From positions 14,866,712-14,930,711 of the forward strand of contig NW_022145615.1 of assembly GCF_000002235.5 (NCBI RefSeq): 64,000 nucleotides of DNA. Reading direction: 5' to 3'. Position 1 is the first letter of the stretch. The number at the start of each line of letters is the position of its first letter. The translations under genes were made by a program, and so were the position numbers. Shown in pieces: positions 40,599 through 55,500 of the stretch. This DNA comes from Strongylocentrotus purpuratus. Taxonomy: Eukaryota; Echinodermata; Echinoidea; Camarodonta; Strongylocentrotidae. The notes beneath the pieces are model-generated. The model made no database searches, was not told where the DNA came from, and worked only from the letters and a program-made list of their open reading frames with translations.

Positions 40599-43500
40599 CA
40601 ACCCCTTTCTCCTTTTCTTTCTCTCTCTTTTCTCTAATTACCAATATGCTCATGAAGGCAAATCGGTCAATAACCCCCAAATGCCGGAACATATTACAAG
40701 TCGTCGCATATTACGCCAAAGACATTAAAACAGCTATATATGATCAAAGTATATTAATCAAATAAGTATACTTGCCTTAATGAATGTGATTCCATAATTT
40801 TGTTTACACGTACTGCTCAGAACAACACATAGGTTCCTTTACTCCGGACTGTGCATGGTCAGACCACACTCCTGACAATAACTGTTTAACTGTCCACAAC
40901 TAATGTACCATTTAATATTGGTCTTCTCATTCAATACCATTCCGACTCAATAGACCTGTATGCATTGTCTAGCAAACTAAAATTTCAAAGGAAAGATATT
41001 TCCATCAAAATGAATCATGTATTGATTGCACATAATTACTGCAGAAGGTCGAGTAAAGAAAATAATCTAGAGCAAGTATCATAATGTATTAGATAGCATA
41101 ATAGGGGGTTTATATTTACAACTGTTATGGCAATGGTAGGTATTCTTTCCTGGAGGGAGGCAATTACAGATCTATAATTATGATTGTCGTTTACTGTATC
41201 CTTGCCAGCTCGACCCCCACAGCTTTAAAAGGCGTGGGTTCGTGTGAATCATGCAGCGTAGATGCACGCAACTCACAAGCATATTTCAAGATATAACAAA
41301 CATTAATAGTGCCAAAGTTTTGGCAAGGAATGTGCTTTCACATTGTGATGCATGGCTAAAATGTATGACATCAATGTCATGAATAGCATACATCAAGCTT
41401 GCTAACAAACAAATATATTTTGCATCATTAATTTCTTTTAATTATTCTGTCTTATCTTGATGGACTCAAATATTTTTAAACAAGAGCTTTTCAACTACAC
41501 GGAGTCAATGCCTAGCTACGCCGTCGGTGCATTTCTCACTTCTGCACATTTCACGAGAAGCTTATTACCGTAAGCGCTCTGAAATTCTATAAGCTCTATA
41601 ATCTATGGCCTTTGACCTACTTACCCCAAAATCTAATCAGATCGTCTTCCTATGGTGATACACACTATCACCAGGTTTGAAGCCCACACCTTTAGTGATT
41701 CCTGAGATATTGCGATAACAAGGCTAATACCTGAAATTTTCATAAATTGACCTCTATGACCTTTAATCTTTGACCTTTGACATACTTACTTCAATTCAGA
41801 TCTTCTTCCTATGGTCCTACATCATAAATTTATCTCCCTGACCTTTGATCTTTGACCTACTTACTCCAAAATCTACTCAGGTCGTCTTCCTTTGGTGCTA
41901 CATATGATCACCAAGTTTAAAGTTCATACCTCAAGTGGTTCTTGAGTTATCGTGTTAACATGAAAGCGGGATAGACATACGGCCTCCGGCACCACCTTCG
42001 CAATGATTATTTGCAATAATTATTATTTAGTCTAAAAGACAATACCAATATGATCATTAAAGATATCACAGTATTGTCAATGTTAGTCATCTGCATGTAC
42101 TCAGTATGAACCTGTAATATGTTGTCTCTGTTGTCTAGGCCTAATTCTGTTGTTATTTTCATTCTACTGACATTTATGTTGTGCTTGTGCCAAAGTGTTT
42201 GATATGGCTGATGATAATTGCATAGAAAGAAATCAAGACAGAAATAGCTAATCTAAACATGCAAGAATTTCTCTTTCATGATTTGCATGGGTGTACCGGT
42301 AGGTTAAAAATAAAGCAACCATTTTGACATCGCCGTTACAATGATTATTTTGTGATCATCCAACACTCTTGAGCTACCTATATAGTAGTGACACCCTATT
42401 TCTATCCTTGATATCCAGTAGCTATTTAATCACAAAGCACCGATCGTTTATCCTGCTTGTTCATTCTATTTTCTGACATTCGTGGTGATTGCACTAATTC
42501 ACTAATGCCTATGGATGAATGTTCTTAACCTCAGGGCAAGTACAAAGGTCAGACCTTCCCAAGTAGGGTTCACATGACAGTCTGTGAACTTGAAGTTAAG
42601 GTCATGGGTTATAAACTTCAAAGTTATCTTGTAGTTAGGGACAGTGCAGACGGTTATGAAACTTGAAGTTAAAAACCATGACAGATCTTAAGGTTAGCGC
42701 ATTAACTATGAGCAGTGGGGTCGTCACTATTATGTGCCTAGGCTAAGTTTGGTGATGCTGAAGAGAATGATCTCATACCGTACTGATTGCGAGGGAGAGA
42801 AGTGTCATATTAGATCAGACTATCTCTAATTTTAATCTATACGGATCAAGAATGAATTCTGCTCTCCAAATGTATTCATTTAATATGCTTCCTACTAGAA
42901 AGTAAAGAGGCATTTTTAACAGGCTCAATGTATTCACATGTATGCAGATGAATAATAAAAATATCCTGTTATTTTTTAGCTCATTATCACATTATGATAC
43001 AATGTCTCTTTGCGCATCTAGAGGACTTAGGACATTATCATTCCTACCAGGTTACCCACTACCTACACCTGGGTCGAGTGTGGCAAATGTAGATTAATGC
43101 CTTGCCAAAGGACATTAGTGCTGCAGGATGGAATCAAACCCTGTACGTTGCGGTTCAGTCTGGAGATTTATCCACTAGACCACAAAATCTCTACGTGCTA
43201 CAGGTAACGTGGTGACTTTAATAGTAGGGACTTTTAGATTTGCACGTCGACATAGTGGACTGCTACGTGTGATGTCCTTTTAAGGCCAAAGGACGTCACA
43301 CGTAGCAGCCCACCATGTCGACGTGCAAATCTAGAAGTCACTATTAAATTCAGTAATAAAGCATGAGGCTCTTGTTAACGGTTCAAACATTGTTTTTCTC
43401 ATTGGTTGAGCTACTGTTTTACTTACTTTGAAAAGCGTGCTTGCCCAGATCCCAGGCTACCATTGCCCATCTTCTCGTTGCTATGGAAACCAGCATCCAG

Positions 43501-46500
43501 TGGGCTGATCCTTGCCAATGGGGTTCCGGTGGAGGTGGGTAGAGGAGATCGTGTAGGCATGAGATTCTCCTTGGAATGGAAGCGCCGTGTCCCTAGCCTG
43601 GGTGAACCATGGGGTGTGGATGGCTGACTGGAGAGACTGCTGGAGTCTGAGGCATCAGAAGGATACACACCCCCTCCTGGCTGATACTGGTGTCGTCGCT
43701 TCCGCTGCAAGAAAACAAATCAACTTATTTGTCAACAAGAAATGTTAAGATAAAATTGTTTTTTACATCCCATACATTACATGAACATGTCCTGTTCAAA
43801 TGCAAGGGGATACAACTCCAAGAAGACTGAAATTATTCAAAGAAACCATTGTTTCTGAAATTTTAAGAAATAAATATAAATCTACAACCTTAATATGTAA
43901 TCTGTTAAAGAGTCAGAAAGTTGCACACTCTGAGTTACACCCTTCTGGCTCTCAAGTTCAATTTCTATACCTTTTTCCAATCATCTATCTAAAAATAATA
44001 AATAAATAAAATTGAGGGGCCTACATGCCGAAAAAAATACATAAACATGATTCTCCCAACACTAAGCACTAAGTCAGCAGCATGACCCTATGGCTTCAAT
44101 CCAAGGAAGGTCATATCAAAAGGGATAACATTGCATTCATAACCAGGAAAATTTGTGATGACTGACTAACATATCATTGATGAAAACCACCTGATATAGT
44201 TTCTGAGATAAAAAGATATTAATCTAGGCCAATGACGTCAATTTATGGAGTGCCTCATGTGCTAGTGCCAACAGACAGATATACTGGGAACCTGAACATT
44301 TAACAACCATAATGAACAAACATAACCATCAAACTTTGACAACTTTTTAAGAAAAAGAATTGATATTGAATGAAAGGTACAAATTACTATTTGGGGCTTT
44401 GATGAAAAATTCATCGAAAGTGTTGGGAACATCAAGAAAATCCCCAAAACACCAGGTGAATTTTTCTTTCAGAGAAATTACATTTGTAGGGGATTACAGC
44501 AAATTTTGTTCATGTATGACAATTGACTGTAATCTCCAATACTCTGCTTTTGTGTTACAGGCATATATTGTTATTGTCAATGCCAATGTCCAATGTGCCT
44601 AAGTTGAAATGAATTCATCAAATTGAAGATATACAACAAAGGCTATGTCTTTTCAGCAGCCGCCAAGATCTCAACAGAAAAGAACACATTGTGACTTTTA
44701 CCAAATGTTTCACTACACATATTGGCAAAAGCTAGCTTTCTGCTTTTCTTCTAATACACATGTTTTGTAACTTTGATTGTTTACATCACAAATCATAGTC
44801 TTGACTTCAGGAAATTCACTGACCTGGACTGAATGACTCATATAATATCCTATCAAACCCAGATATCTACTCTACTCGTCACAGTAGATCAATGTCACTG
44901 CCCCTTCATCATTTCAAGTCTCTAGAAATGTGGCTTTACTTAGAATGAAGAAACCTTTTCTGACTTCCTGGTATTGAATGACTCTGATAAGCGAGTCCCT
45001 ACTGAAAAGAACTGGCAAGAAATTGCGTCTGAGTTTTAATCTGGTAATAACTGTTGTGTTTCATTTCTTTTTACTTTTTAATGTCACTCCTATCTCATGA
45101 CGGGTCCAACCTTTCTATACCCATCTCATCCATCCACTCCAAATTGGACTACTATCCAATCTTGGAATTTGTAGAGAGCCAATATCTATCTCTATGATTC
45201 TTTTTGAACTACTTTCTTCATTATTCCTTCACTATTCTTCATAATGTTCACATTTTCATTAGAAAAATACCCTAATAGTCTACTAAGAGAGGGTGGAGCA
45301 GTGTTTCATAGTAATGCACTTTAGAATGAAATCCCCTTTCTACAAATTACCCAGCAACAGGGGGTTAAATACCCTTTCTGATCCCTATCTGTTTTCTGGC
45401 TAGACCAACCATTTAATTTGCTGCCTATCAATTGCTCCCTCCCTGTGCCCCTAGAACATGAAGAGCACAAAAATGAGGAGAAGGGGAAGGGGGTAAAAAA
45501 TAACTCAAGCCTTACAGCATCTTAAAGTTAACCACCCCCTCCATGTACTTCCAGAACATGGGTGCATACTTGCATCAGTCACAGTGCTACCAAGAAGAAG
45601 CACAAGTTTTATATTCTCAAACCCATTCAATTTTTGTTTAATTCAGTGTGAAAGGGAAGAATATGTCCAAAAAGGATAATCTATCAGAAACATTCAGATA
45701 GTACAATCGCCTCCAGCCCTCACCTTTTCCTGCCAGGTCCATGGTTAAAGTGATTCACCCCTACCCCCACCATCATGACATCATCCTATCAACAAATTTG
45801 TCACCAAGGGGGTCAAATGACCCCCCCTCCTAATCCCCTTCTCCATGTCACCCTTCAGCTAGGTCAAGTCTAGACTCTTATCTTCTTAGCGATGATATAT
45901 GTGAACCATGGTTGCTCGGCAACAACAAAATCTTTATTACATTTCATAAAATAAAAAAATTAAAAAATTAAGCACATGCCTGCAAAAAATTTATGTCTGG
46001 CTTAAAATTTTAAAGACAGAATTTTAAACAGATTTAATGACAAGCTTGATTTTGTGGTTGTTGTTGGTTGTTTTCACCACTCAAACTCAGAATTACACAA
46101 ATTTCCCTTGGTTACCTCCTCTCGCCAAAATCAATTTGAAGTAAGACTCCCATGGTTAGATTAACTAACATGGCAGCTTCATCCAAAGTAAATCATATCA
46201 ACAATTTATCAGTGATTGACAAAATCAATGAGCTAGTTTGAAATACAAGGTGACAAATCAATAAAATACATTCCTATCCTATGATCATGAATTCCCTTTT
46301 CACTGCGATACACTAATAAATATCAGATATTTTAGCAAAATTATCTGTATAACAACTAAATGCCTAGGAAGTACTTCACAGTTCATTAACTCTCATAAGG
46401 GCTCCTATTTTCTTTGAAATGCAGATGTCTATGTAATAAGTACATTTAATATTATTATATATTATCAAATATTTCTGATTTGCACTCTTTACATTTTGCT

Positions 46501-49500
46501 GTGAGCATATACATTTTAGTAAGTAACAATTAGGTGATATAGGCATAAATCTTCGTAGGCAAAAATTACTCAATAAAAATCTTGAAAGCCTCTTAATGGA
46601 ATAAATCAAGTTAAAAAAATGAGATCTTATATTAATTATCCCTATCTCCAACCATCAATGACTTTTTCATGAGCTATAAGTATTGGAAAACCATGTCCAC
46701 AGGTTTTACCAAAAATATGTGCGATTAATGGTGATGTTGCAGAATTTCAGGGCCTCTACATTCGTGGGAGGGAGGTAGAGAGAGGCCGAATGCCTAATGA
46801 AAAGTCAGGAAAAGACTTCAAGCTGCAAACTTCCTCTAAATGAAATATACTGTCACTCAATTACCCATAAACTAATCTCACATACTCCCACTGAATTTTC
46901 TGCATTTCTCATGAATTGGAATTATTTGTGCTTCTAAGGCATACATAAAATGTATACACAGATTCATATATTCCATTTACGGGATCCAATTAATTGTCTA
47001 AAGTAGGTTGAAACTGCAGTTTTCATTCAAAGTTATAGTTTTAATTTGAAAATGATTTTGAAAAAGATTCCTTTAAGAGATGTCAAGATGTGAGGCTCTT
47101 AAAATGAATTTCAAGTTTTGATAGAAGGGACTTTAAACAATCTGGCAATATTTTCTTTGGTAATTTTGTTGAGGAGTTATAGAGGGAATTTAGTTTTGAA
47201 TGATAACATGCTTCCTGGGTGTGAGCCAACAATTCTTTCAACAAAGGGAATACAGTTCCTGTAGTTGTTCGAGACACAGCCTATAATTACAATGATTAAA
47301 TTAAAAACGATACTAAATCTGCCCTTCTTTCAAGAAAGTGCAGTACAGCCTTAATAGTTATGTGGCACAATCCTTCTTTTCTTGATACAGTGTCTATTTC
47401 ATTATTGGGGGGGGGGGGGGGTTAGCTGCTCATAACACTATTGATTTGTTTTAGTGTAATTGCTCTTTGAATAATATACCTTTTACACTAATTATAACTT
47501 AACTCATGGTGTCAATGCGGTGATTCTAAAAGGGTTTTGAGCACACATTTTTGATAAGTCATGTTTAGATTGGACAGGTCTACTTCCCTTCCAGACGGCT
47601 ACTACAACATTAGCTCGGAAACTTGCTGATAAGCTGCTGTTGTTTTTAGACGCTGCCTGTATGCGTGAGAGGTCATTAGAAAATTGAAATCTACATTACC
47701 GAAACTAACCAAGGTACAAATACACAACAAAATACTACCTAACTTCAGATTTTGCCTGACCGAATGTCATAAAGAATATGAACCAGATGGAACTAATAGG
47801 TAAGGCAGGATACATCACAAATCACATGACTATTAAACACATTCCTGATCTAAACCTTTTTAGCCAACTTTAAAACATCATTTAATCTAATATCTTTAAA
47901 TTTACTTTCATGATTTTTTTTATAATGAATACCAATATCTACATGTGTAGTACTACAATTTGGTGAAATTTTAGTTTAATTTATTCCTTTGTTTTTATAT
48001 GTTTACCTCTGTATTTGCTTTGCTTGTTGCAATATGCTTCAATGTTATTGTTTCTATCCTTATTTAAAAGAAGATTTCCCAATCACACTCACATAACTAG
48101 ATTAATGACAAATAATGGATTTCCTAGATTTGTTTAATTTGGCTTTCAATTGGTAAAGACTCAAAATAACCCACCTTTCTTGCAATGACAAGCTGCACTA
48201 TACTACCACTAGCCTGAAGGATATCCACAACAATGGTATGGGTGACATTCAGGAGACCGGTTCCGTTGATCAGTAAAATCTCATCTCCTTTCTGTAATCT
48301 TCCATCCCTGTAAGTAGAAAACATACATTCAAAATAAACCATCAAAATCAGTGTAAAGGAATTAGCTTATGAGATATGTTATAACAGTTTAAATACACCT
48401 TTGCCCATAGGGTTGGAGTGATTTCTTAACCTCTTTTCATTAAACGATTGTGACAATATGATTTAATCTTGATAGATAAAGTTATATCTTCTCAGAACTT
48501 TATTGATCGATCTCTATTGGTCAAGCTTTATTGATGAATAAAGTTCTGTAAATATATAAACTTTATCTATCAAGAATACATAATATGTCACAATCAATTC
48601 ATGAAAAAGGGAACAGTAAGGAAACGTAATTCCAACTTCATGGAAAACACTGTACAATATAAAATGTATTTATTATCTGGGGGAATGAGTAAACTACAAT
48701 CCATTTGAATTGATACATTTTAAATAATACATTCCTATAAAAATTTTGTTCAAAATTCAGGAATTTATGAACAAATGTGTTCTTTTCTCTTCCCAAAAAA
48801 AAAAAATCAATATCTTCATCCTTAAATCAGATTGATCATTTATCCCAACAGTGTAGCAATGACTATATTCATTTATAGACCCCATAACTACATCATAAAA
48901 CATGTAATATTTCACTATTTCCTTATGCAGAGTATACTTTTAAACTATTTCAATAGTCATGCTTTCTTCATAATCAAATGGTTCCTTCAAAATAAACGGT
49001 ACCCCAAAACCTAAAGGAAAATCAATTCATCAATTGATATCATTTGATTTCAATTCCATGGAAACTATTTATGCTTTAAAAAAAAGAGGCACCTTTGATT
49101 TGATTGCTAAATGCCTGTGCATGAGTCACTCACATCAGGACAATCTGGTTATAATCTCTATCAAACGTACAAATAAATAAGCAAATACTTATCCAAACTG
49201 TTCTGATGCCCTTGCCCCCATGTCACTACACATTTAGCTATCATCTCATTGCTATTAATCCCATATGATAAAGATGAAAGCTACCTCTCCCTCCAGCAGA
49301 TTGCGTCAATCTGTTATCATCAATTAACCATTCTAGGTCACTGGATGCTCAGTACATAGGGAATTCGATTTTTTTTCCAATAAACATATTCTGATGAACA
49401 TGTCCTGGCTTTTTTATCATCAAAAACAATTTATTCCCCTAATCATCTTAGATTTAAATACTAAATCCTTTTCCAAATATATACTGCATTCAAGGTCAAG

Positions 49501-52500
49501 ATATCAATTTACAATTTTAGTCATTATGATCATGTTATGAGGTATTAATTTGTTCTTTTCTCTGTGGAGGGAAGATATCTAATCCAAAGCTTTACATGAA
49601 GTTAATAGAGACCACTTTCTTTCATACAAATTTTGAAAGGTTGTACTTAACAACAATTTGTATTATGATGTAGCTAGTTCTAAGGTGCTAGATATAAAAG
49701 TGACTTGATGGCTAAGTTTTTTTATTTTTCTTAGTGAATATTTTTTTTAATAATTCAAAATCAGAACAAAGACGAGTAGACTAAGTTGTTATTGTTGTTG
49801 TTGGGTTATTACTTTGTTTTGTAAGTTGACAAACAACATAAACCCAGATGTTTGAAATTTCCCAGACTTCAACCGTTTCTACAGGTGAATATTCATGACC
49901 TGAATTCTTCGAACCTTCTTGCTCCCAATCGGAAACAAAACCAGGATGACTCATAATTTCCTTCTTTCCTATTATTGAAATTCCACTGAAAGATTCACCC
50001 TTTAAGAAGTACACTGGAATAATCCTATTCTCAGAGCCAAAGGAGTACAGAGATAACACCATCCAGGCTCCAAGCTGACAACAATACTGAAGAGCAACAT
50101 TTGCCACTTTTATGATGCGATCAAGACTTCAAATTACATTTTTGTCTGTCTAATTGCCATAGACGTAGCAACGGAGACAAACTTACAGACAGTGAAACTT
50201 CACGGCAATCTCATACAAATCTACCAACACTCCTACACCATCAACATGAACATGTATATATAATGAAGGGTCCGTCTTGTGCTGCATACAGTAAAATGAT
50301 TTGAAATAAAACAAACTTACTCCAAACAGTATTTACAAACATAAACATTCTTAACGGCTCCATGCACTCATCCATGGAACAGAGTACCGGTAGGCCTACC
50401 TGGCAAGAATCCAGCAGATGATTCTTGATTTGACAGGTGAATCTTCACAATATACAAAATTACATAATATTGAAATAGTTCAGTACGGCGGGGTATAAAT
50501 GGCCGATCTATGTGCACAGTGGTAGAATTTTGAAGAGATTGCAAGTCAACAGGGAGGCATATAATACGAGCTTCTTGGCTTAGAGAACAACGGTGCTATT
50601 GGTTCACTCTCTACAAAGCCCTACAAGTATTCTCACTTTTTCTTCTCTTTGCTTACAATAGGGATTATCCTAATGACTAGTAAAGGTACTGGTGTCCATT
50701 CAGTCCTCTCTACTCCAATGATTCTTATTAACCAAGAAACCCTCATAACAAGCACTGACTCTAAAGTTATGAAGGGGTAACCGATAGGTCATGATAAGTC
50801 CTATTCGATATGTCCAGTCATCTGATATCTATGTATGTAAAAAAGTAAGAAAACAACTTCTGCTTTCATAACTGTTGTAAGTACAAAACTACAAATCCCA
50901 GATTAATAATCATATATTGGTTAATTCAATCTGAACAAACTAGAACAGGCTATTTATAAGGTTGTGATGCACTTGACCCAGCAAGATATGACCAGAATAT
51001 AGAGACCAGATGCATTGTAGCATACAGGATGCTTCAAAAATGAAATAATTAACTCTATCAGAAGAGTCTTGAATAATAAAAGTTAAATGTCATTTTCTTT
51101 CAACACAAACCATGAAGGCCTACGTGAAGATCTACTGAGTACTCCCTAAACATTTAAACAAAACTTTCAAATAATGAAGAAATCACACTTATCTATTTGT
51201 TCTCATTATGGACTCGACATGTTACTTGGTCATTAATTTAACACATTGGCATCTTTAAAACGAGAGGACTCAAAATGTCATGTTTTTTAAATTCTGAGTC
51301 CAAAATGGACAATGCAACGTCCCAGGGTGTATTGTCAACACTTACCTGGGAATTCTACCAACTGTCTTCAGTGATCAACCCACTCATACCCTCTATATAT
51401 CGCTAGTACAGGAACTTCCTATGTCCTTGGTATTGCCTATCTTATCCAGTTTAGATATGATTATTCACGGCTGCTTTCCCTATACCATGAGCCAAGACTG
51501 AAAATTTGAAATTATATATATATATATACTGGTATAACAAATATAAATGTGGTAAGCTCTATTAGGAAGCTTAATAATTAAAAATGACTTAAACTTATAT
51601 TTCTATACATGTAAATATTGGATATGATCATGACATTTTGTAATGCTTTGTAATCATACCAAAGCATAATTCTAAATCAAGTTTCCAAACTTGGAAATGT
51701 TTTTTCTTGTCCTGTACCTTCTCCTGAATTGAAACATAGGATTGTCTACCTGGCGGCAACTAAAATTGCAACATATCCAGAAATTTGTTATCCTTCTGGT
51801 TCTCGAACTCAGAGTTAAGTTTGACTTAGGATCTTTGTCAAATACCCCCTGATCCGTGTTAGTGTCAAGTCTTGCCTAAAGACTTTCTGTTTAATTTTTT
51901 TGTAAAGCCCAGTTTCCCTGAAGTGATCTTGTTTTACTATAAGTTTATAATTCTTTCAGCAACAAATCAAATTTAAAACATCCCCTCTCTGCTCTCAATT
52001 GTCTCGTTTCCAAGCACTTAGGTTTTCTTGATGAATATCCATTTCCCCTACCACCTTCTTCTAAACTTATTAACAATAGCTCTTCATTATAACAGACCTA
52101 GCGGTAAATTGAATATCCCTTCTAATTACCCAAAATTTCCTGTAGTGGTGTGACGTAAAGACTGTGTTTGTCAACTGTTAAATACCAGACCAATTTGTGC
52201 TCCTAATTCTATGACATCATAGGGGTCATGCTCGGGATTCCCCTAGACAAACATATTTGTATATAACTTTGCAATAATTCTTGCTGACATACAAGTGTAT
52301 TCCACAGATTTAACAAGAAGGTTCATCCAAAGGATTTAGTAAGGTATATAGAGTGACCACAAAATAAGGAACTAGCAACAACAACAATAACAATCAAGCA
52401 ATACCAGTATCTAATATATGAATCTGAATATACACGATATGAAAACAGATTTGATATGGAAATGCAAACAAATATACTTTATTTTATTTCTGCTTTTCTT

Positions 52501-55500
52501 TTCTTTTTTTTGCATATTTTATTTCTCGCTTCAGTTGTTGCTGCTGTTATCATCCATAATATCATCATATTCCACGACTGATACAATAACTAAGAAAATT
52601 CACCTTGAATGTAACTTTTACATTATCCAAATCCCTTTCAGTGTAAATTGAAACAATTATATGTACAAGATGATATACCAAAATGTTTCTGATTTTTTAA
52701 AGAAATCACATAAAAGCAAAGCATTGATGACCCAATGTCTTGCCTTGTCTCTCAAGACTAATACAAAACTGGAAATGTACCTGTTAGGCATTACAAATTA
52801 CTTGGTATACATACAGAGAGTGATCCAGGTCATGATACAACCCTAGATAACAAGGCAATTGAGATGCAGTAACTTATCAACAGCTGCTGTGAGCAAAACA
52901 TGTTCTCACCCATTTAATATCATATGCCATTGTTATAGAGACTTTAAAATCAATACTTTATCATTTATACCTTTTCAAAAGCTGCCTTCTGTCCTCAAAA
53001 TCGTCAATTTTATATCGGACTGCAATCTATTTTCTGCTTATATTTGACATTCATTTAATGGGCTAATGTAGAGTTAACACATTTCAATTTGTAATAATCA
53101 TACTAGATCTGGGGGGTATTTCACAAAGATCCTAAGTCGAACTTATCTCTAAGTTGGACTTTATAATTATGGAAAGCCGTTAGCATCATTGAAAATATTT
53201 TGTAAAAATTATTTTAAAGGCATAACATGTTGATTCAAATCATTCATATTTCCTATTATCTTGGGAGATTTTATGTTCTTGATGTGGAATTTATGAAAAG
53301 TCTTAAATACTTGAATTTTGCCTTTGAATGTATTTCATTATAAGGCTACAAATGGCTCGCCATAATATTGAAGTCCAACTTAGAGTTAAGTTTGACTTAA
53401 AATCTTTGTGAAACACCCCCCAGTAATTATATTCCTGCTATAATGGTTATTTTGTATACTTATTTGATTGGAATAATATGAATGCACATACATGTTTCAT
53501 TATTATAAAGGTTCATTCCCCTTCATCCAGGTATGGTGTCACTTAAATAATCATAACTGAAAGAAGGAAACTGGTTTGTTGACATCAGCAGAGATAGATT
53601 GAAGCAAGACTAGGCGAGAGACAAGTCATAACCCAGTGCTGTCATCACAGGATATAGTTGGGTAAGCCTAGATAGAAGACTAGCAGTAATCAGGAGCCTC
53701 CAATACTTCATCTACAAATACTTGTTTTCCTGCATCAGGTGAAACCTTACCTGGGCCTTAAACTTTTCTGGCTTTTATTTCCTTAACTCTTTCACGTAAA
53801 TGAAACTGACAAGTCTTTCCTGAAAGCAAGATTCAACATTTTCTCTCAATTTTCATAGACATGTAATAATCACAACAGACTCACTGGCAAGGTGATTTGG
53901 GAAGTATGCTGCATGAACTCTAAACAAATAAATGGTTGCTTTGAAGTGTATCCATTTTGTTTTTAATGTGCCCAATGAAATATTATGGCTTGTAATGTAC
54001 CTGCCTTTATATTACAAATAATTTTAAAAATCTGCAATACACTACAATTTATTTGTAATGCTTGTTAACTTGTCCTGTTACTACTAGATTTTTGTTTTTC
54101 TCCTTTCTTTCTAAAAGATTTCCCCACATTTGTTTTTGTCAAATGTAAAACAATAAACGGAAATGGTATCACAAGGGGAAATTTATGCTCCAAGGCTACA
54201 AAAGAGGAAAACATCTTTCTTTTCATCAAAATCAAACTAAAGGCATACCCCTAAATGGCTCATCATGACTAATAATAACTACCTTTAAAACGTTTAAACA
54301 CAGAAAAAGTGTCATTGTATATTTTAATTTCTCGTGTTGCTTTAAGGTTTGAAGGAAGCCGTATGCTACAGGTTCAGTTTTTAAATTGTTTAATGTTTTT
54401 AAAAAAAGCAACAATTGCATTTTATCAGAAAGTTATTAATTGTCTTGAGCATAAGCATTCAAAAAGAAGAAAGGGTTATTTATATTTCATGTACAAGACT
54501 AACAGTCCAAATGTATATTTTTATCTGATTTTCTCAATCATTATTAAACTAGTAGAAATCAAATCTACATCACATATGGACTATATTAAAACCATTTCAT
54601 AAATACAACATTTTCCAAAGCTTCTAATTTTGATTTCTAGTCCTTTTGATACATTTATCTTATTAAAAGCTTAATCACATACATTTGTATAAAATTTGTT
54701 TATTTTATTTCATTTAAAAATACTAAATCCAATCCCAGAAATAAATTATATATAAAATCATTCTTGTTTTCTTTATGAACTTTAGCTAAGTGTATATATA
54801 TTTCCCTACTGTACTAAAGAGGGTAAACGTAGAGCTCCGTATGTATTAAGTGCATGACAAGTCAAACACTACTTACAGTAGAATCACAAGTGATTAAGAT
54901 TTCTTTACTAGTTCTTGAAACCAATATAGCATCAATTAAGCGCATTAATGGCCCAGTCTGACACATGATAGTATAGATCATCCTACTTCAATCTATTCCT
55001 CGTTTATATCGAGATTTACAACAAACTTTCAATCTCTCACAATCCTTCACTATGACTCCGAGGGAGGGAGAATTGTTGCAGAATATAGCACTTTGAGGAG
55101 TATTTTTAGCACGAGATGAAGCAGGCCCCTCAAGTTTATATCTATTCATAAGCCCATATATACATCCCTTTGCAATACTTAATTCCTAATTTGTACATGT
55201 ATATATTCAATTCACATGACATTTTTGTAAACCATATAAGGACATTTTCAGGAAGTGCAAGGTTTTCATAAATCCCTTTTTCCAGCAAATTCTGGTTTTG
55301 AGTGAAGACGTGCTTTTGTTTCGTGTATATACTTGGAGCTACCTAACAATGCCAGTATTGATGTTCATTTTCTTCTTTTATCGTAAAGAGGTATTTGTGC
55401 GAGAGTATCTTATTGGCTATTAATCTTTCACTTGACACTCAATAATTTCTCATTGGTGCACAAGAGTAAAATAGATGGGTAAAACCTTGTTTGCATAGTA

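Larger units (their letters stand above)
27827..43426 (-). other. Intron of 15.6 kb within the linker-coding region
   Basis: The largest intron and the most repeat-laden: 391-bp tandem repeats, TIR elements at 31205-31448 and 32420-32743, the TU-like foldback element at 34026-36580, long CT tracts at 40.3-40.6 kb, a dispersed repeat at 41606-42005, a repeat copy at 42565-42765, a SINE at 43044-43192 and a hairpin at 43217-43348. No internal exon was found. Confidence 0.7.

Noticed and set aside
40244..40637. Ser/Leu-rich and Arg/Glu-rich frames of 60-84 codons
   Set aside because: Translations of the CT microsatellite cluster.
43120..43192. Possible functional tRNA gene on the minus strand
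   Set aside because: Both pol III boxes are present, but the arms do not form a complete cloverleaf and the sequence continues into a SINE body.
43406..43627. Plus-strand 73-codon open frame
   Set aside because: Shadow of the minus-strand linker exon; the minus frame has acceptor and donor borders and joins in phase.
49781..50107. Minus-strand 108-codon open frame within the PDZ-a intron
   Set aside because: Inserting it between the PDZ-a exons would break the domain, no phase 2 to phase 2 splice pair is evident, and the peptide is unrecognised.
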